Shown here piece after piece: positions 1 through 7,052 of a DNA stretch of 10,936 bases. Position 1 is the first letter of the stretch; every line of letters starts with the position of its first letter. Origin of the DNA: CAJXCL01 sp036011265 (GTDB taxonomy: Bacteria; Nitrospinota; Nitrospinia; CAJXCL01). The stretch lies in the NCBI GenBank assembly GCA_036011265.1, contig DASCNB010000195.1, forward strand, positions 1-10,936. Reading direction: 5' to 3'. Under the pieces are notes generated by a model. That model saw nothing but the letters and a program-made list of their open reading frames with translations, had not been told where the DNA came from and did not search any database. A program made the translations under genes and the position numbers.

Positions 1-566
1 ACTATATGTTTGGCGGACCGCATGTAATATTTATTGATAAAGGTTTCTATTGGGTGGTTGATTAATGTCCCGAGCAAAATAAAATAGAAGGCAAGCTGGT
101 ACATGATTTGAGCGGCAATAACAACAAATATAACCAGAAGTGTCGCGTATTGTGTGCTTGAGAAAATCCGGAGCAGCATGTCCGAGATAAGATAAAGAAA
201 TAGCAGGTTCGATGTTATAAAGAGCCTGATCGCCCTGGGTGTGAAAACTAATTTCTTCTTGTGTTTTGGCCGGTCCCTTTTATAAAAAAGGTAAGCGGTA
301 GTTCCTATCCATAATATTATGAGCAGTATTTCCGCGTTATCCAGGTTTAAATAAAGGCACCACAAACCGGTAAAAACAAGTGCTGCAGTAAAATATATTT
401 CTTTAAGGTCCGGAAGATGTTTTTTATTTCGAGAAATCCAGGATATATAATCATTAATCTGATATTTCTCCAATTGAGCCATGTGGAGAAAATGCGTGTT
501 GCGCGCTTGTAGCTTGATGGCCCATACAACTACTCCAATTGTAAGTGTTAAAAGGAATGTATTCAT
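1..566 (-). CDS. N-terminal membrane domain of a MurF-like Mur ligase family protein (partial)
   Basis: An open frame runs from an ATG at 566 to the left edge, about 188 residues with no stop, so the C-terminal part is missing. The visible part is almost all membrane domain: hydrophobic stretches at about residues 2-16, 58-75, 78-95, 110-128 and 131-152, with a basic loop (RDRPKHKKK) between them. The motif HMAQLEKYQINDYISWI near residue 28 and the closing PIETFINKYYMRSAK match what I recall of the N-terminal membrane domain in some MurF-like ligases, where it precedes the ATP-dependent ligase domain. MurF adds D-Ala-D-Ala to the muramyl tripeptide in peptidoglycan synthesis. The ligase domain would lie beyond position 1, so function is inference from family resemblance. 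No Shine-Dalgarno precedes the ATG. The gene is divergent from arsS. Confidence 0.6.
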   Translation of the reverse strand, partial: MNTFLLTLTIGVVVWAIKLQARNTHFLHMAQLEKYQINDYISWISRNKKHLPDLKEIYFTAALVFTGLWCLYLNLDNAEILLIILWIGTTAYLFYKRDRPKHKKKLVFTPRAIRLFITSNLLFLYLISDMLLRIFSSTQYATLLVIFVVIAAQIMYQLAFYFILLGTLINHPIETFINKYYMRSAKHI

Positions 567-576
567 ATTTCAAAAA

Positions 577-605
577 ATAATAGACTAAAAAGGTCTCCCT
601 TTCAA
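577..605 (-). promoter_or_regulatory. Strong sigma70-type promoter for the MurF-like gene
   Basis: Read on the minus strand, TTGAAA (605-600) and TATTAT (582-577) are separated by exactly 17 bp, five of six matches in each box. The expected start of transcription is near 570, only about 4 nt before the ATG at 566, so the mRNA would be nearly leaderless. This fits the lack of a ribosome binding site. Confidence 0.6.
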
Positions 606-641
606 TTCCTATTGTTGTTTTCTTTTAAGGTGGATTTGTAA

Positions 642-647
642 TATAAT
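642..647 (+). promoter_or_regulatory. Candidate -10 box for arsS
   Basis: A perfect TATAAT lies 37 nt before the arsS ATG. No good -35 hexamer is found at 16-18 bp; the nearest T-rich sequence is TTTTCT at 619-624. The call rests on the -10 box and its position in the divergent intergenic region only. Confidence 0.35.
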
Positions 648-684
648 GCTCTTACTCCTGCAAAGCAGAAAATGAAAAAACCTG

Positions 685-1641
685 ATGAAAACTTTTAGCG
701 ACAACTTGAAAAGATTATCTATTTCTTTAGAAAGAAAGGGAGTAGATACCCTTCAGATAAATGCCGGAAAGTTATGTAACCAATCCTGCGTGCACTGTCA
801 TGTTGAAGCTGGCCCTGATCGTCACGAAATAATGACACTTGATACTATGGATCGAGTGATTAGTTTTGTAAGAGAATCAAACATTAAAACTGTTGATATT
901 ACCGGCGGCGCGCCCGAACTCAACCCCCATTTCGAGCATCTCGTTTCTTCATTAAAACATATTAAATGCCATGTTATGGTTCGAAGTAATTTAACTGTAA
1001 TTGTGGAGAATGACAAAAAATGTCTTCCTCAATTTTATAAAGACAATGAAGTGGAACTCATTTGTTCGCTTCCCTGTTATTTAGAAGAGAATGTTGACAA
1101 GATTAGAGGTCACGGGGCCTACAGAAAGAGTGTCGAGGCGTTAAAAATGTTAAATGGCATCGGCTATGGGAAAAATGACGCTAATCTGATGCTGCATTTG
1201 GTTTTTAATCCGACCGGTACAAGTTTGCCGCCCATGCAAAAAAAACTCGAACAGCAATATAAGCATGAACTTTTCAACCGTTTTGGGATAGTATTTAACA
1301 ATTTATATGTTCTTGCCAATATTCCCATTAACCGTTATGAAAGATATTTAAAGAAAATTGGGAAATATGAACATTATTTGGAATTACTGAAAGGAAATTT
1401 TAACACTGAAGTTGTAGAGCACCTTATGTGTAGGACCCAGGTAAGTGTCGGCTGGGATGGAAAGCTTTATGATTGTGATTTTAACCAGATGCTTGACCTG
1501 TATCTAAAAAACGGGAAGCCATATATAATTGGAGAAGTAGCGTTGCAAGAGCTTATTGGTACTGATATTCAGGTTGGAGACCATTGTTATGGTTGTACGG
1601 CTGGCAGTGGAAGTAGTTGTGGAGGAAGCTTAACTCAATGA
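685..1641 (+). CDS. arsS: Arsenosugar biosynthesis radical SAM protein ArsS
   Basis: A 318-residue radical SAM enzyme. The iron-sulfur motif CxxxCxxC is C31, C35, C38 within LCNQSCVHCHVEAGP, followed by the TGGAPE SAM-binding motif at 73-78. The C-terminal half matches the DUF3641-type domain and ends in a cysteine-rich tail, CYGCTAGSGSSCGG, with C301, C304 and C312, typical of the ArsS family. ArsS attaches a SAM-derived 5'-deoxyadenosyl group to dimethylarsinous acid made by the methylase ArsM. No arsM, arsR or other ars gene is visible here. Some family members are selenoproteins; this one has no internal TGA and uses cysteine throughout. The ATG at 685 is the only in-frame ATG after the stop at 673-675; the ribosome site is weak. 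An 8-codon frame starting at 672 overlaps the start. The gene ends 11 bp from the convergent lapB stop, with no hairpin terminator between. Confidence 0.88.
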   Translation: MKTFSDNLKRLSISLERKGVDTLQINAGKLCNQSCVHCHVEAGPDRHEIMTLDTMDRVISFVRESNIKTVDITGGAPELNPHFEHLVSSLKHIKCHVMVRSNLTVIVENDKKCLPQFYKDNEVELICSLPCYLEENVDKIRGHGAYRKSVEALKMLNGIGYGKNDANLMLHLVFNPTGTSLPPMQKKLEQQYKHELFNRFGIVFNNLYVLANIPINRYERYLKKIGKYEHYLELLKGNFNTEVVEHLMCRTQVSVGWDGKLYDCDFNQMLDLYLKNGKPYIIGEVALQELIGTDIQVGDHCYGCTAGSGSSCGGSLTQ

Positions 1642-1652
1642 TTTTTGGACCT

Positions 1653-2966
1653 TTAATCCAGTAGCTTTTGCTCAGGCCTGTTTATATCAAAACTCTTAAT
1701 GTCCCATTCTTTGCATTCAGGACAACGTCCCACCCACTTACTGGCCCGGTAGCCGCATTTTCCGCAGGTAAACTTTAGAGCGGAGGCCAGTTCTTTTTGA
1801 AATGCTTTCTGGTATTCGATAGAGGCTGACTGAAAATCGTCTTTTCTTTCGTAAATTTTTCCTATAAGCAAATTGAGAGCGATAGAATCCGTATTAAAAG
1901 CATATGCTTTTTGGAATTCGGACATGGCATCATCAAACATTTCAAATCTAATATAAGTTTCACCTAATAAAAAATGTAGGAGGTGGGCTTTTGGATTTTT
2001 ACTAATAGCATCCTGATATAATTCAATTACTTTTTCAGGACGGTCACGATCAATATGGAATTTATCAATCCGCTTTAGAAAAAGCGGGTCACCAGTATCC
2101 CTATAGCCTTGTTCCCAGGCTTTCAGCGCCTTTTTTTCTTTTCCTGATTTTAAATAAGCTTCCCCCAGTAATATATGAGGCGCTGTAAAATTTGCGTCTT
2201 CCTTTATCGAATTCTTGGTATTTTGAATTGCAGCTTGAAAGGAGTCATTGTCGAAAGAGCTCAGAGCGCTTTCATAATAATAAATACCGGCTTTTCTTTT
2301 TTCTTCTTTGCGCTTATCCGGGTCTTTAATTTTTGCAATAATCTGTTTTTGAACATTAATAGCTTCATTCCAGTTGTCACTTTTCAAATGCACGTCTCTC
2401 AAGTTAAATAAACTATCCAGATTTTTGTTTTCTACTAAAGCCAGTTCCTTGACTGTTTCCTTTTGAAGGGGCAGGTTGTTTGTCGATTGGTAATCTTTTT
2501 CCAGGTTCTTCAGAACGAACTTGTCCGAAGGAGCGATAGATTTAGCTTTTTGGTGAAAACTAATCGCTTTTTCAAAATCGTTTTGGGACCGGAAAGCATT
2601 TCCCAGTAATGCCAGCGGCATGGTTTTTTTAGAGTCCTCCCCCGCGGCCTTTTTTAATAAAGGGATGGCTTTTTTTTGCTGCCCGGAAATATAATATTCC
2701 AGTCCCTTTATATAGTCTTTGCTCAATTTATCTTTTTTACGGTATTTTCTCCAGAGACCGATTCTGAACCTGGAATTGGCAATAAAACTTAATATTGAGG
2801 CTATTGCAAGTCCACAAACGAAAATTATTAATGCCAGAATGCTGACCGGCAGCTTGTATTCCAAGGAACTTGTTAAATTAATAGGGACTATAGCCTGATT
2901 CAGGAGGGTGAAATAAACAGAAGCTACTAAAAGAGCGGCAAAGAAAAGGATCTGTAGAAAAGACAT
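1653..2966 (-). CDS. lapB: LapA-LapB fusion: membrane-anchored TPR regulator of LPS synthesis
   Basis: A 437-residue protein in three parts. Residues 1-80 carry two membrane helices (about 5-23 and 42-62) and a FTLLNQAIVPINL segment that match the LapA (DUF1049) domain, then a basic stretch. Residues about 84-395 are tetratricopeptide repeats. The C-terminus is a rubredoxin-like zinc ribbon, CGKC-x10-CPEC, with C401, C404, C415 and C418. In E. coli LapA (about 100 aa) and LapB/YciM (about 390 aa) are separate adjacent genes; LapB bridges to FtsH to control LpxC turnover and so LPS amount. Here one polypeptide holds both, with LapA's helices apparently replacing LapB's single anchor. Function is inferred from this architecture. 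It is the last gene of the nadD-rsfS-dksA-lapAB run, 11 bp after dksA. No Shine-Dalgarno is visible before the ATG. Confidence 0.85.
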   Translation of the reverse strand: MSFLQILFFAALLVASVYFTLLNQAIVPINLTSSLEYKLPVSILALIIFVCGLAIASILSFIANSRFRIGLWRKYRKKDKLSKDYIKGLEYYISGQQKKAIPLLKKAAGEDSKKTMPLALLGNAFRSQNDFEKAISFHQKAKSIAPSDKFVLKNLEKDYQSTNNLPLQKETVKELALVENKNLDSLFNLRDVHLKSDNWNEAINVQKQIIAKIKDPDKRKEEKRKAGIYYYESALSSFDNDSFQAAIQNTKNSIKEDANFTAPHILLGEAYLKSGKEKKALKAWEQGYRDTGDPLFLKRIDKFHIDRDRPEKVIELYQDAISKNPKAHLLHFLLGETYIRFEMFDDAMSEFQKAYAFNTDSIALNLLIGKIYERKDDFQSASIEYQKAFQKELASALKFTCGKCGYRASKWVGRCPECKEWDIKSFDINRPEQKLLD

Positions 2967-2977
2967 CGGGGTATGTT

Positions 2978-3328
2978 TTAAGGGTTTTCTTCCATTTTAC
3001 TTTTGCATGCAACGCAAAATTTGGCAAAAGGGACTATCTTCAGACGTTTAACAGGAATACGGTCTCCGCATTCTTCACATACTCCATAGCGTCCATCCGC
3101 CAGCTTTTGAATGGCATCTTCCACTCTACCTAATTGAGATCTTTCCTGCTCGCTCAAATTTAACATTACCTGGCGGTTATAAGTGCGGGTAGCCTCGTCA
3201 CTAATATCAGGAACACCGCCATTAACTTCTTCCTTACTGTCGTTAAGGTGTCTTTCCAGACCCGAGGACAACTTATCCTTCATGCCGGTCAATATACTTT
3301 TAAATTGCTCTTTTGTTTTTGTGTCCAT
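2978..3328 (-). CDS. dksA: DksA/TraR family RNA polymerase-binding factor
   Basis: A 116-residue protein with an N-terminal coiled coil and a C-terminal C4 zinc finger: C84EEC87 and C105VAC108, 17 residues apart, within a YGVCEECGDRI segment characteristic of the family. At the turn between the coiled-coil arms is D41ISD44EA46, which fits the DxxDxA tip of E. coli DksA (D71, D74, A76) that enters the polymerase secondary channel. This favours a true ppGpp-linked transcription factor over a generic zinc-finger protein, although it is shorter than E. coli DksA (151 aa). It lies 17 bp after rsfS and 11 bp before lapAB. The ATG has no Shine-Dalgarno; instead a TATAAT lies six bases before it. Confidence 0.88.
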   Translation of the reverse strand: MDTKTKEQFKSILTGMKDKLSSGLERHLNDSKEEVNGGVPDISDEATRTYNRQVMLNLSEQERSQLGRVEDAIQKLADGRYGVCEECGDRIPVKRLKIVPFAKFCVACKSKMEENP

Positions 3329-3334
3329 AATAAT

Positions 3335-3362
3335 ATTATATACAATTAATTATTCAAAGCAA
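3335..3362 (-). promoter_or_regulatory. Possible internal leaderless promoter before dksA
   Basis: On the minus strand a perfect TATAAT (3340-3335), within TGTATATAAT, sits 6 nt before the dksA ATG. The best -35 is the weak TTGCTT (3362-3357) at 16-bp spacing, inside the end of rsfS. If used, transcription would start at or next to the ATG. AT-rich sequence can give this by chance. Confidence 0.3.
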
Positions 3363-3702
3363 ACTTTGCTACAGGCGCGTCTCCCCACAATCGCTCAATG
3401 TCGTAAAAACTTCTTACCTCTTCGTGAAATATGTGAACAACGACATCCAAACAATCCAAAAGTACCCATTTCCCGGTTTGATAGCCCTCAATATTTATAC
3501 CTTTAGTACCTTCAGCCTTTAAACATTCAATGATTTCATCTGCTATGCTCTGGACTTGCCTGGTTGAGTTACCGCTGCAAATTAAAAAATAATCTGTAAA
3601 TGACGTCCTTTTTTTTAAATCTAATATTACAACATTATTTCCTTGCTTATTGATGACCGCTTTATAACAAATTTTTGTTTTTTCTTCTATGGATAATCCC
3701 AT
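3346..3702 (-). CDS. rsfS: Ribosome silencing factor RsfS (RsfA/YbeB/Iojap family)
   Basis: A 118-residue protein with the full family signature: a fold running from LDLKKRTSFTDYFLICSG, then GYQTGKWVLLDCLDVVVHIF, then EEVRSFYDIERLWGDAP near the C-terminus. RsfS binds ribosomal protein uL14 on the 50S subunit and blocks joining with 30S, lowering translation under nutrient limitation. Length and motif order are normal. It follows nadD by 11 bp, a very common pairing, and precedes dksA by 17 bp. The start is the only plausible ATG (MGLSIEEKTK) and has only a weak purine-rich upstream sequence. Confidence 0.93.
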   Translation of the reverse strand: MGLSIEEKTKICYKAVINKQGNNVVILDLKKRTSFTDYFLICSGNSTRQVQSIADEIIECLKAEGTKGINIEGYQTGKWVLLDCLDVVVHIFHEEVRSFYDIERLWGDAPVAKFALNN

Positions 3703-3713
3703 CGATATTTATC

Positions 3714-4379
3714 TTAAAGGTAAAGCATTTTATTTTCAATATAAATATCTACATTTTTTGGCACTAGTTTTTTAATGGAGTCACCGCGTTTGATTTTCTC
3801 TCGAATTTCCGTGGAAGATATATTAACCGGGGTTGTTTCGAGTGGCACAATGAAAAAAGGCGAAGAATCCGCCTTGATGCACTTTAAGCCGCTTTCAGGT
3901 TCTACCGCTCCGCAATGAAACTGAAAATCTCTGAATTTTTCAGAGAGATTTTTTGCAACAGTTTCTGATTGATCAGAAACAGGCTCATCACGGGTGACAA
4001 CAATGAAATTACAGCTTTTCAATAAGCGGTCCGCCTCTTTCCATGTGTCAATTTCCAAAAAAGCATCCAGTCCTATTATAAAAAAAAAAGAATCATCTTT
4101 TTTCCTAAGGGCTGAAACGGTATCTACCGAATAGGAAATGCCTTTCCGGTCTATCTCCAAAGGCGAAAGTTCGAAATTGGGATAATCTTCAATCGCCAGT
4201 TTGATCAGATTTTTTCGATGGTGCGCGGAAATAATTTCACCATCGGGCTTATGCGGCGGGGAGTATGCCGGGATAAAAAGGACTTTATCCAGATTTAATT
4301 TCCTGGCCGCTTCAGATGTAGGATAAATATGTCCAAAATGGATAGGATTAAATGTTCCTCCTAATATGCCAACTCTCAT
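3714..4379 (-). CDS. nadD: Nicotinate-nucleotide adenylyltransferase NadD
   Basis: A 221-residue nucleotidyltransferase. The N-terminal GGTFNPIHFGHI (residues 7-18) carries the HxGH-type motif with H14 and H17, and ISSTEIR (187-193) is the second ATP-binding motif. The mid-protein IIGLDAFLEIDTWKEADRL and IVVTRDEP segments are typical. The enzyme makes deamido-NAD from nicotinate mononucleotide and ATP. Length is typical. It starts at 4379 because the N-terminal MRVGILGGTFNP begins the first strand directly. It heads the tight group with rsfS, dksA and lapAB and follows proA after a 113-bp gap that holds a palindromic repeat. Confidence 0.95.
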   Translation of the reverse strand: MRVGILGGTFNPIHFGHIYPTSEAARKLNLDKVLFIPAYSPPHKPDGEIISAHHRKNLIKLAIEDYPNFELSPLEIDRKGISYSVDTVSALRKKDDSFFFIIGLDAFLEIDTWKEADRLLKSCNFIVVTRDEPVSDQSETVAKNLSEKFRDFQFHCGAVEPESGLKCIKADSSPFFIVPLETTPVNISSTEIREKIKRGDSIKKLVPKNVDIYIENKMLYL

Positions 4380-4427
4380 AATGATTTATTTTAAGCTCAT
4401 CTAACCGCAAAGAGCGCTGAGATTTAT

Positions 4428-4494
4428 AATTCAGGTATCATGGGTCATATCTTTTATTCCTGATCGCCGACCCCTGAACCCTGACACCTGAATT
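4428..4494. repeat. Imperfect palindrome in the proA-nadD gap
   Basis: AATTCAGGTATCA (4428-4440) and TGACACCTGAATT (4482-4494) are inverted repeats with 12 of 13 positions matching, around a 41-bp centre. On the minus strand the centre adds a near-tandem TTCAGGTGTC / TTCAGGGGTC (4492-4483 and 4478-4469). The right arm touches the proA stop codon at 4493-4495. It may be a small mobile repeat or an RNA stem; it has no T-run, so it is not a standard terminator. The nearby ACCGCAAAGAGCGCTGAGA (4404-4422) resembles other short repeats in the window. Confidence 0.6.
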
Positions 4495-5746
4495 ATTTCT
4501 TTATTTGTCCGTCACCAAATATTATATATTTAGTAGAAGTCAACTCCTCTAATCCCATGGGACCGCGGCAATGGAGTTTCTGTGTACTGATCCCCATCTC
4601 CGCTCCGAGGCCAAACTCATTTCCATCAGTAAACCTGGTTGAGGCATTGACATACACGGCCGAAGCATCCACTTCGCGAAGGAATTTCCATGACCTGTTA
4701 TAATCGGTTGTAACAATCGCTTCAGAAAGCATGGAACCGTAAAGGGTAATATGATCGATAGCTGCGTCAAGACTTTCAACAACTTTAATTGAAAGGATCA
4801 GATCCAGGTATTCCGTGTCCCAGTCATCAGTTGAAGCTTCTTTAATATCACCTGCGATCTTTTTAGTTTTAGCGCATCCTCGAATTTCGACCCCTGCTTT
4901 AATGAAACGGCTGATCATGGAAGGCAGAAATTTTTCCGCCACATCTTTATGCACTAAAAGAGTTTCCATAGCGTTGCAAACTGAAGGGCGTTGAGTTTTA
5001 GCGTTAAAAGCTATTTCTTCACCCATCTTCAAATCAGCTTTACTATCGATATAAACATGACACAAACCTTTATCATGTTTAATAACAGGGATGGATGAGT
5101 TTTCTACCACCGTTCGAATCAACGCGTGTCCTCCCCTGGGAATAATTAAATCAATATACTCGTCCATTTTTAATAATTCATGTACAGCGCTCCTGTCAGT
5201 GATATCAACAAGTTGAAGAGCTTTTTCCGGGAGGCCTGATTCCTTCGCCGTTTTAGTCAGTACTTTAGCAAGGGCTATGTTTGAGTGGATTGACTCCGAA
5301 CCTCCGCGCAAAACCACAGCGTTGCCGGATTTCAAACAGAGCGAAGCGGCATCGACTGTCACATTAGGTCTCGATTCGTAAATAATTCCTATTACTCCAA
5401 TAGGTGTTCTTATTTTTCCTACCTGGAGACCGTTCGGAAGCCGCCACATTTTTACAATTTCACTTACAGGGTCGGTTAGTAGCACCACCTCACGGAGGCT
5501 GTCCGCCATTTTTTCGATACGTTCTTTGTTAAGCATGAGGCGTTCCTGCATGGCGCTGGTCAACCCCTTTTGTTTCGCAAATTCCAGGTCTTTGGAATTC
5601 GCTTTGACGAGTTCATCAGTATTTGCTATTAAGTCATCTGCCATTTTCAAGAGGGCGTCATTCTTGATTTTTGTGTTAATTCCCCCCATTTTTCTGGAAG
5701 CGGCTTTAGCGTCTTGCGCGATCTGTTTTATTTTTTCCTCTATCAT
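4493..5746 (-). CDS. proA: Glutamate-5-semialdehyde dehydrogenase (gamma-glutamyl phosphate reductase) ProA
   Basis: A 417-residue aldehyde dehydrogenase superfamily enzyme of normal ProA length. Seen motifs are PIGVIGIIYESRPNVTVDA (115-133), the catalytic cysteine C257 in KTQRPSVCNAMETLLVH, and EFGLGAEMGISTQKLH with RGPMGLEELTS near the end (377-404). It reduces gamma-glutamyl phosphate, made by ProB, to glutamate semialdehyde with NADPH in proline synthesis. One small oddity is C393 in LHCRGPMG, where alanine is usual. Upstream lie a GGAGGA ribosome site and a promoter candidate of its own, so it probably heads a transcript proA-nadD-rsfS-dksA-lapAB, separated from proB by the lipoprotein gene. 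Confidence 0.96.
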   Translation of the reverse strand: MIEEKIKQIAQDAKAASRKMGGINTKIKNDALLKMADDLIANTDELVKANSKDLEFAKQKGLTSAMQERLMLNKERIEKMADSLREVVLLTDPVSEIVKMWRLPNGLQVGKIRTPIGVIGIIYESRPNVTVDAASLCLKSGNAVVLRGGSESIHSNIALAKVLTKTAKESGLPEKALQLVDITDRSAVHELLKMDEYIDLIIPRGGHALIRTVVENSSIPVIKHDKGLCHVYIDSKADLKMGEEIAFNAKTQRPSVCNAMETLLVHKDVAEKFLPSMISRFIKAGVEIRGCAKTKKIAGDIKEASTDDWDTEYLDLILSIKVVESLDAAIDHITLYGSMLSEAIVTTDYNRSWKFLREVDASAVYVNASTRFTDGNEFGLGAEMGISTQKLHCRGPMGLEELTSTKYIIFGDGQIKK

Positions 5747-5757
5747 AACTTCTTATA

Positions 5758-5763
5758 TCCTCC
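5758..5763 (-). promoter_or_regulatory. Ribosome binding site of proA
   Basis: GGAGGA on the minus strand, 11 nt before the proA ATG, a little farther than the ideal distance. It is the clearest Shine-Dalgarno in the minus-strand gene block. Confidence 0.55.
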
Positions 5764-5790
5764 ACATTTTTCACGAGCAGAAAAAAAAAT

Positions 5791-5819
5791 ATAATAAAAC
5801 AAAAGAGTAAAGATAGCAA
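5791..5819 (-). promoter_or_regulatory. Candidate proA promoter
   Basis: On the minus strand TTGCTA (5819-5814) and TATTAT (5796-5791) are 17 bp apart, with four and five of six matches. Predicted transcription start is near 5784, giving a leader of about 38 nt with the GGAGGA site. It lies in the 160-bp gap after the lipoprotein gene. Confidence 0.5.
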
Positions 5820-5906
5820 TAATTGTAAAACATTAAAATCAACAACACTGAGGAAATTAAAAAGGTCTTGCCATCTTTATCAAAGGAGCGGCATGTCAAT
5901 CCACTA

Positions 5907-6995
5907 TTATTGTCCGATTGGCAGGGTGAGTATAGGGCTTTGGCTTTTAATTTTTCCTGCCTGCAATGCGAACAATTGCGATAATAGTGAAAAAGTAGAT
6001 TTTGAAGTCAAATCGGAATCGTTAATATAAAACCAGCTTCCACGGTACTCGACTGCCACAGAGGCCTGCTCCGGGGATGTCGGCAGGGAATGTATCGTTA
6101 GAATTTCGCCGGTAACCTGGTTCCAGTGAAAAGGTTCCCCAGAGGGATGTTGCGTAATAGTAATTTTATCCTGGTCCCGGGCCGGCGCTTCAACCGATTG
6201 AGAAAGATAAAACATAATTCCCAATAGTGAACGGGGTTCAATTATTATCTGATCTAAAGCTTTTGAAAGCGGGTCAGTGGTGAGGACATAACTTGTTTTA
6301 CCGGGAGCTATTTTCAGGAAATTTGTCAGTTCCCGAACTTCCTTCCAGTCCAGTGCTTCCTGATCCAGGCGCAATACCACACGGGAAGAGCCTTCTCTCT
6401 CCTCATAAGCAATATCCAACGCGTCTCGCGACTGCAATGAGCGAAGTAAATTTGCTACATGCGCGAAATCTTTGTAGATGGGAACACCTGCCGGTGTAGG
6501 TCCTGACGCGCTGGGCGCATTTTTAATTCCATTAATGCGTTGCAAGCATAAATGGAGAATGCGTTTGACACTCCATCCGGAATGGTAAAGCAGCAATATG
6601 GTGTCCAATTGCACCGGTGTCAGCAAGTGTTGAATAAACTTTTCTCCCTGTAAGGGAGTGTAAGTAACAGTGGGTTTTTCCGTAAGAGCGGCGCCTCCTC
6701 CAAGCCCCAGGATCTTGCCCGCCTTTTCCGGAATGGTCACATTGGCTTCGGCAGAAGTGCTGAAAGTAAGCTGGGATGACACACTGGTGACTTCCATAAA
6801 GAAGGGAGTATCCCGGTACTTAAGGCGCACCAGATTGAGAAGCAACTGCTCATCATTGGACCGCTGAATCGCGCTGTTGTAATTAATTCTTTCGCCTTTT
6901 ATCGCGGAAGGGCCGAGGGTACCGCAACCGACCGCCAAAAAGGGCAAAACATAGAGGGACACTCTACAGAAAAAGACTTTCAGGGAATATTTCAT
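5907..6995 (-). CDS. Predicted lipoprotein of unknown function
   Basis: A 362-residue protein. It begins with a basic start and hydrophobic stretch ending in PFLAVGC, with C24 as the likely lipidated cysteine. The mature part opens with INYNSAIQRSNDEQLLLNLVRLKYRDTPFF (residues 38-67), which I recall from unnamed conserved proteins in several Gram-negative lineages; I know no function or structure for them. The rest is mixed alpha/beta with no catalytic motif I recognise; the centre is a leucine-rich region (LLTPVQLDTILLLYHSGWSV) and an Asp/Arg-rich segment. No aspartate follows C24 (it is Gly), so the outer membrane is a reasonable destination. It sits between proB and proA on the same strand, breaking the usual pairing, and looks more GC-rich than the toxin genes at the right. 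The ribosome site is weak (TAGAGAT directly before ATG). Confidence 0.75.
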   Translation of the reverse strand: MKYSLKVFFCRVSLYVLPFLAVGCGTLGPSAIKGERINYNSAIQRSNDEQLLLNLVRLKYRDTPFFMEVTSVSSQLTFSTSAEANVTIPEKAGKILGLGGGAALTEKPTVTYTPLQGEKFIQHLLTPVQLDTILLLYHSGWSVKRILHLCLQRINGIKNAPSASGPTPAGVPIYKDFAHVANLLRSLQSRDALDIAYEEREGSSRVVLRLDQEALDWKEVRELTNFLKIAPGKTSYVLTTDPLSKALDQIIIEPRSLLGIMFYLSQSVEAPARDQDKITITQHPSGEPFHWNQVTGEILTIHSLPTSPEQASVAVEYRGSWFYINDSDLTSKSTFSLLSQLFALQAGKIKSQSPILTLPIGQ

Positions 6996-7052
6996 ATCTC
7001 TATAAACAAGCTTTTATATAGTAATAGAATAAATCGGCTAAAAATTCCAAAA

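Noticed and set aside
347..529. 60-codon minus-strand frame
   Set aside because: It is a shifted-frame shadow of the membrane protein that runs from 566 to the left edge in another frame.
1639..1641. TGA of arsS as a selenocysteine codon
   Set aside because: The protein already ends with the normal CGGSLT-type tail, and read-through would add only four residues before a TAA.
1642..1652. Terminator between arsS and lapB
   Set aside because: The 11-bp gap and its flanks show no hairpin with a T-run on either strand.
5880..5906. TTGACA on the minus strand just after the lipoprotein gene as a proA promoter
   Set aside because: No acceptable -10 at 16-18 bp; the pair at 5791-5819 is better.
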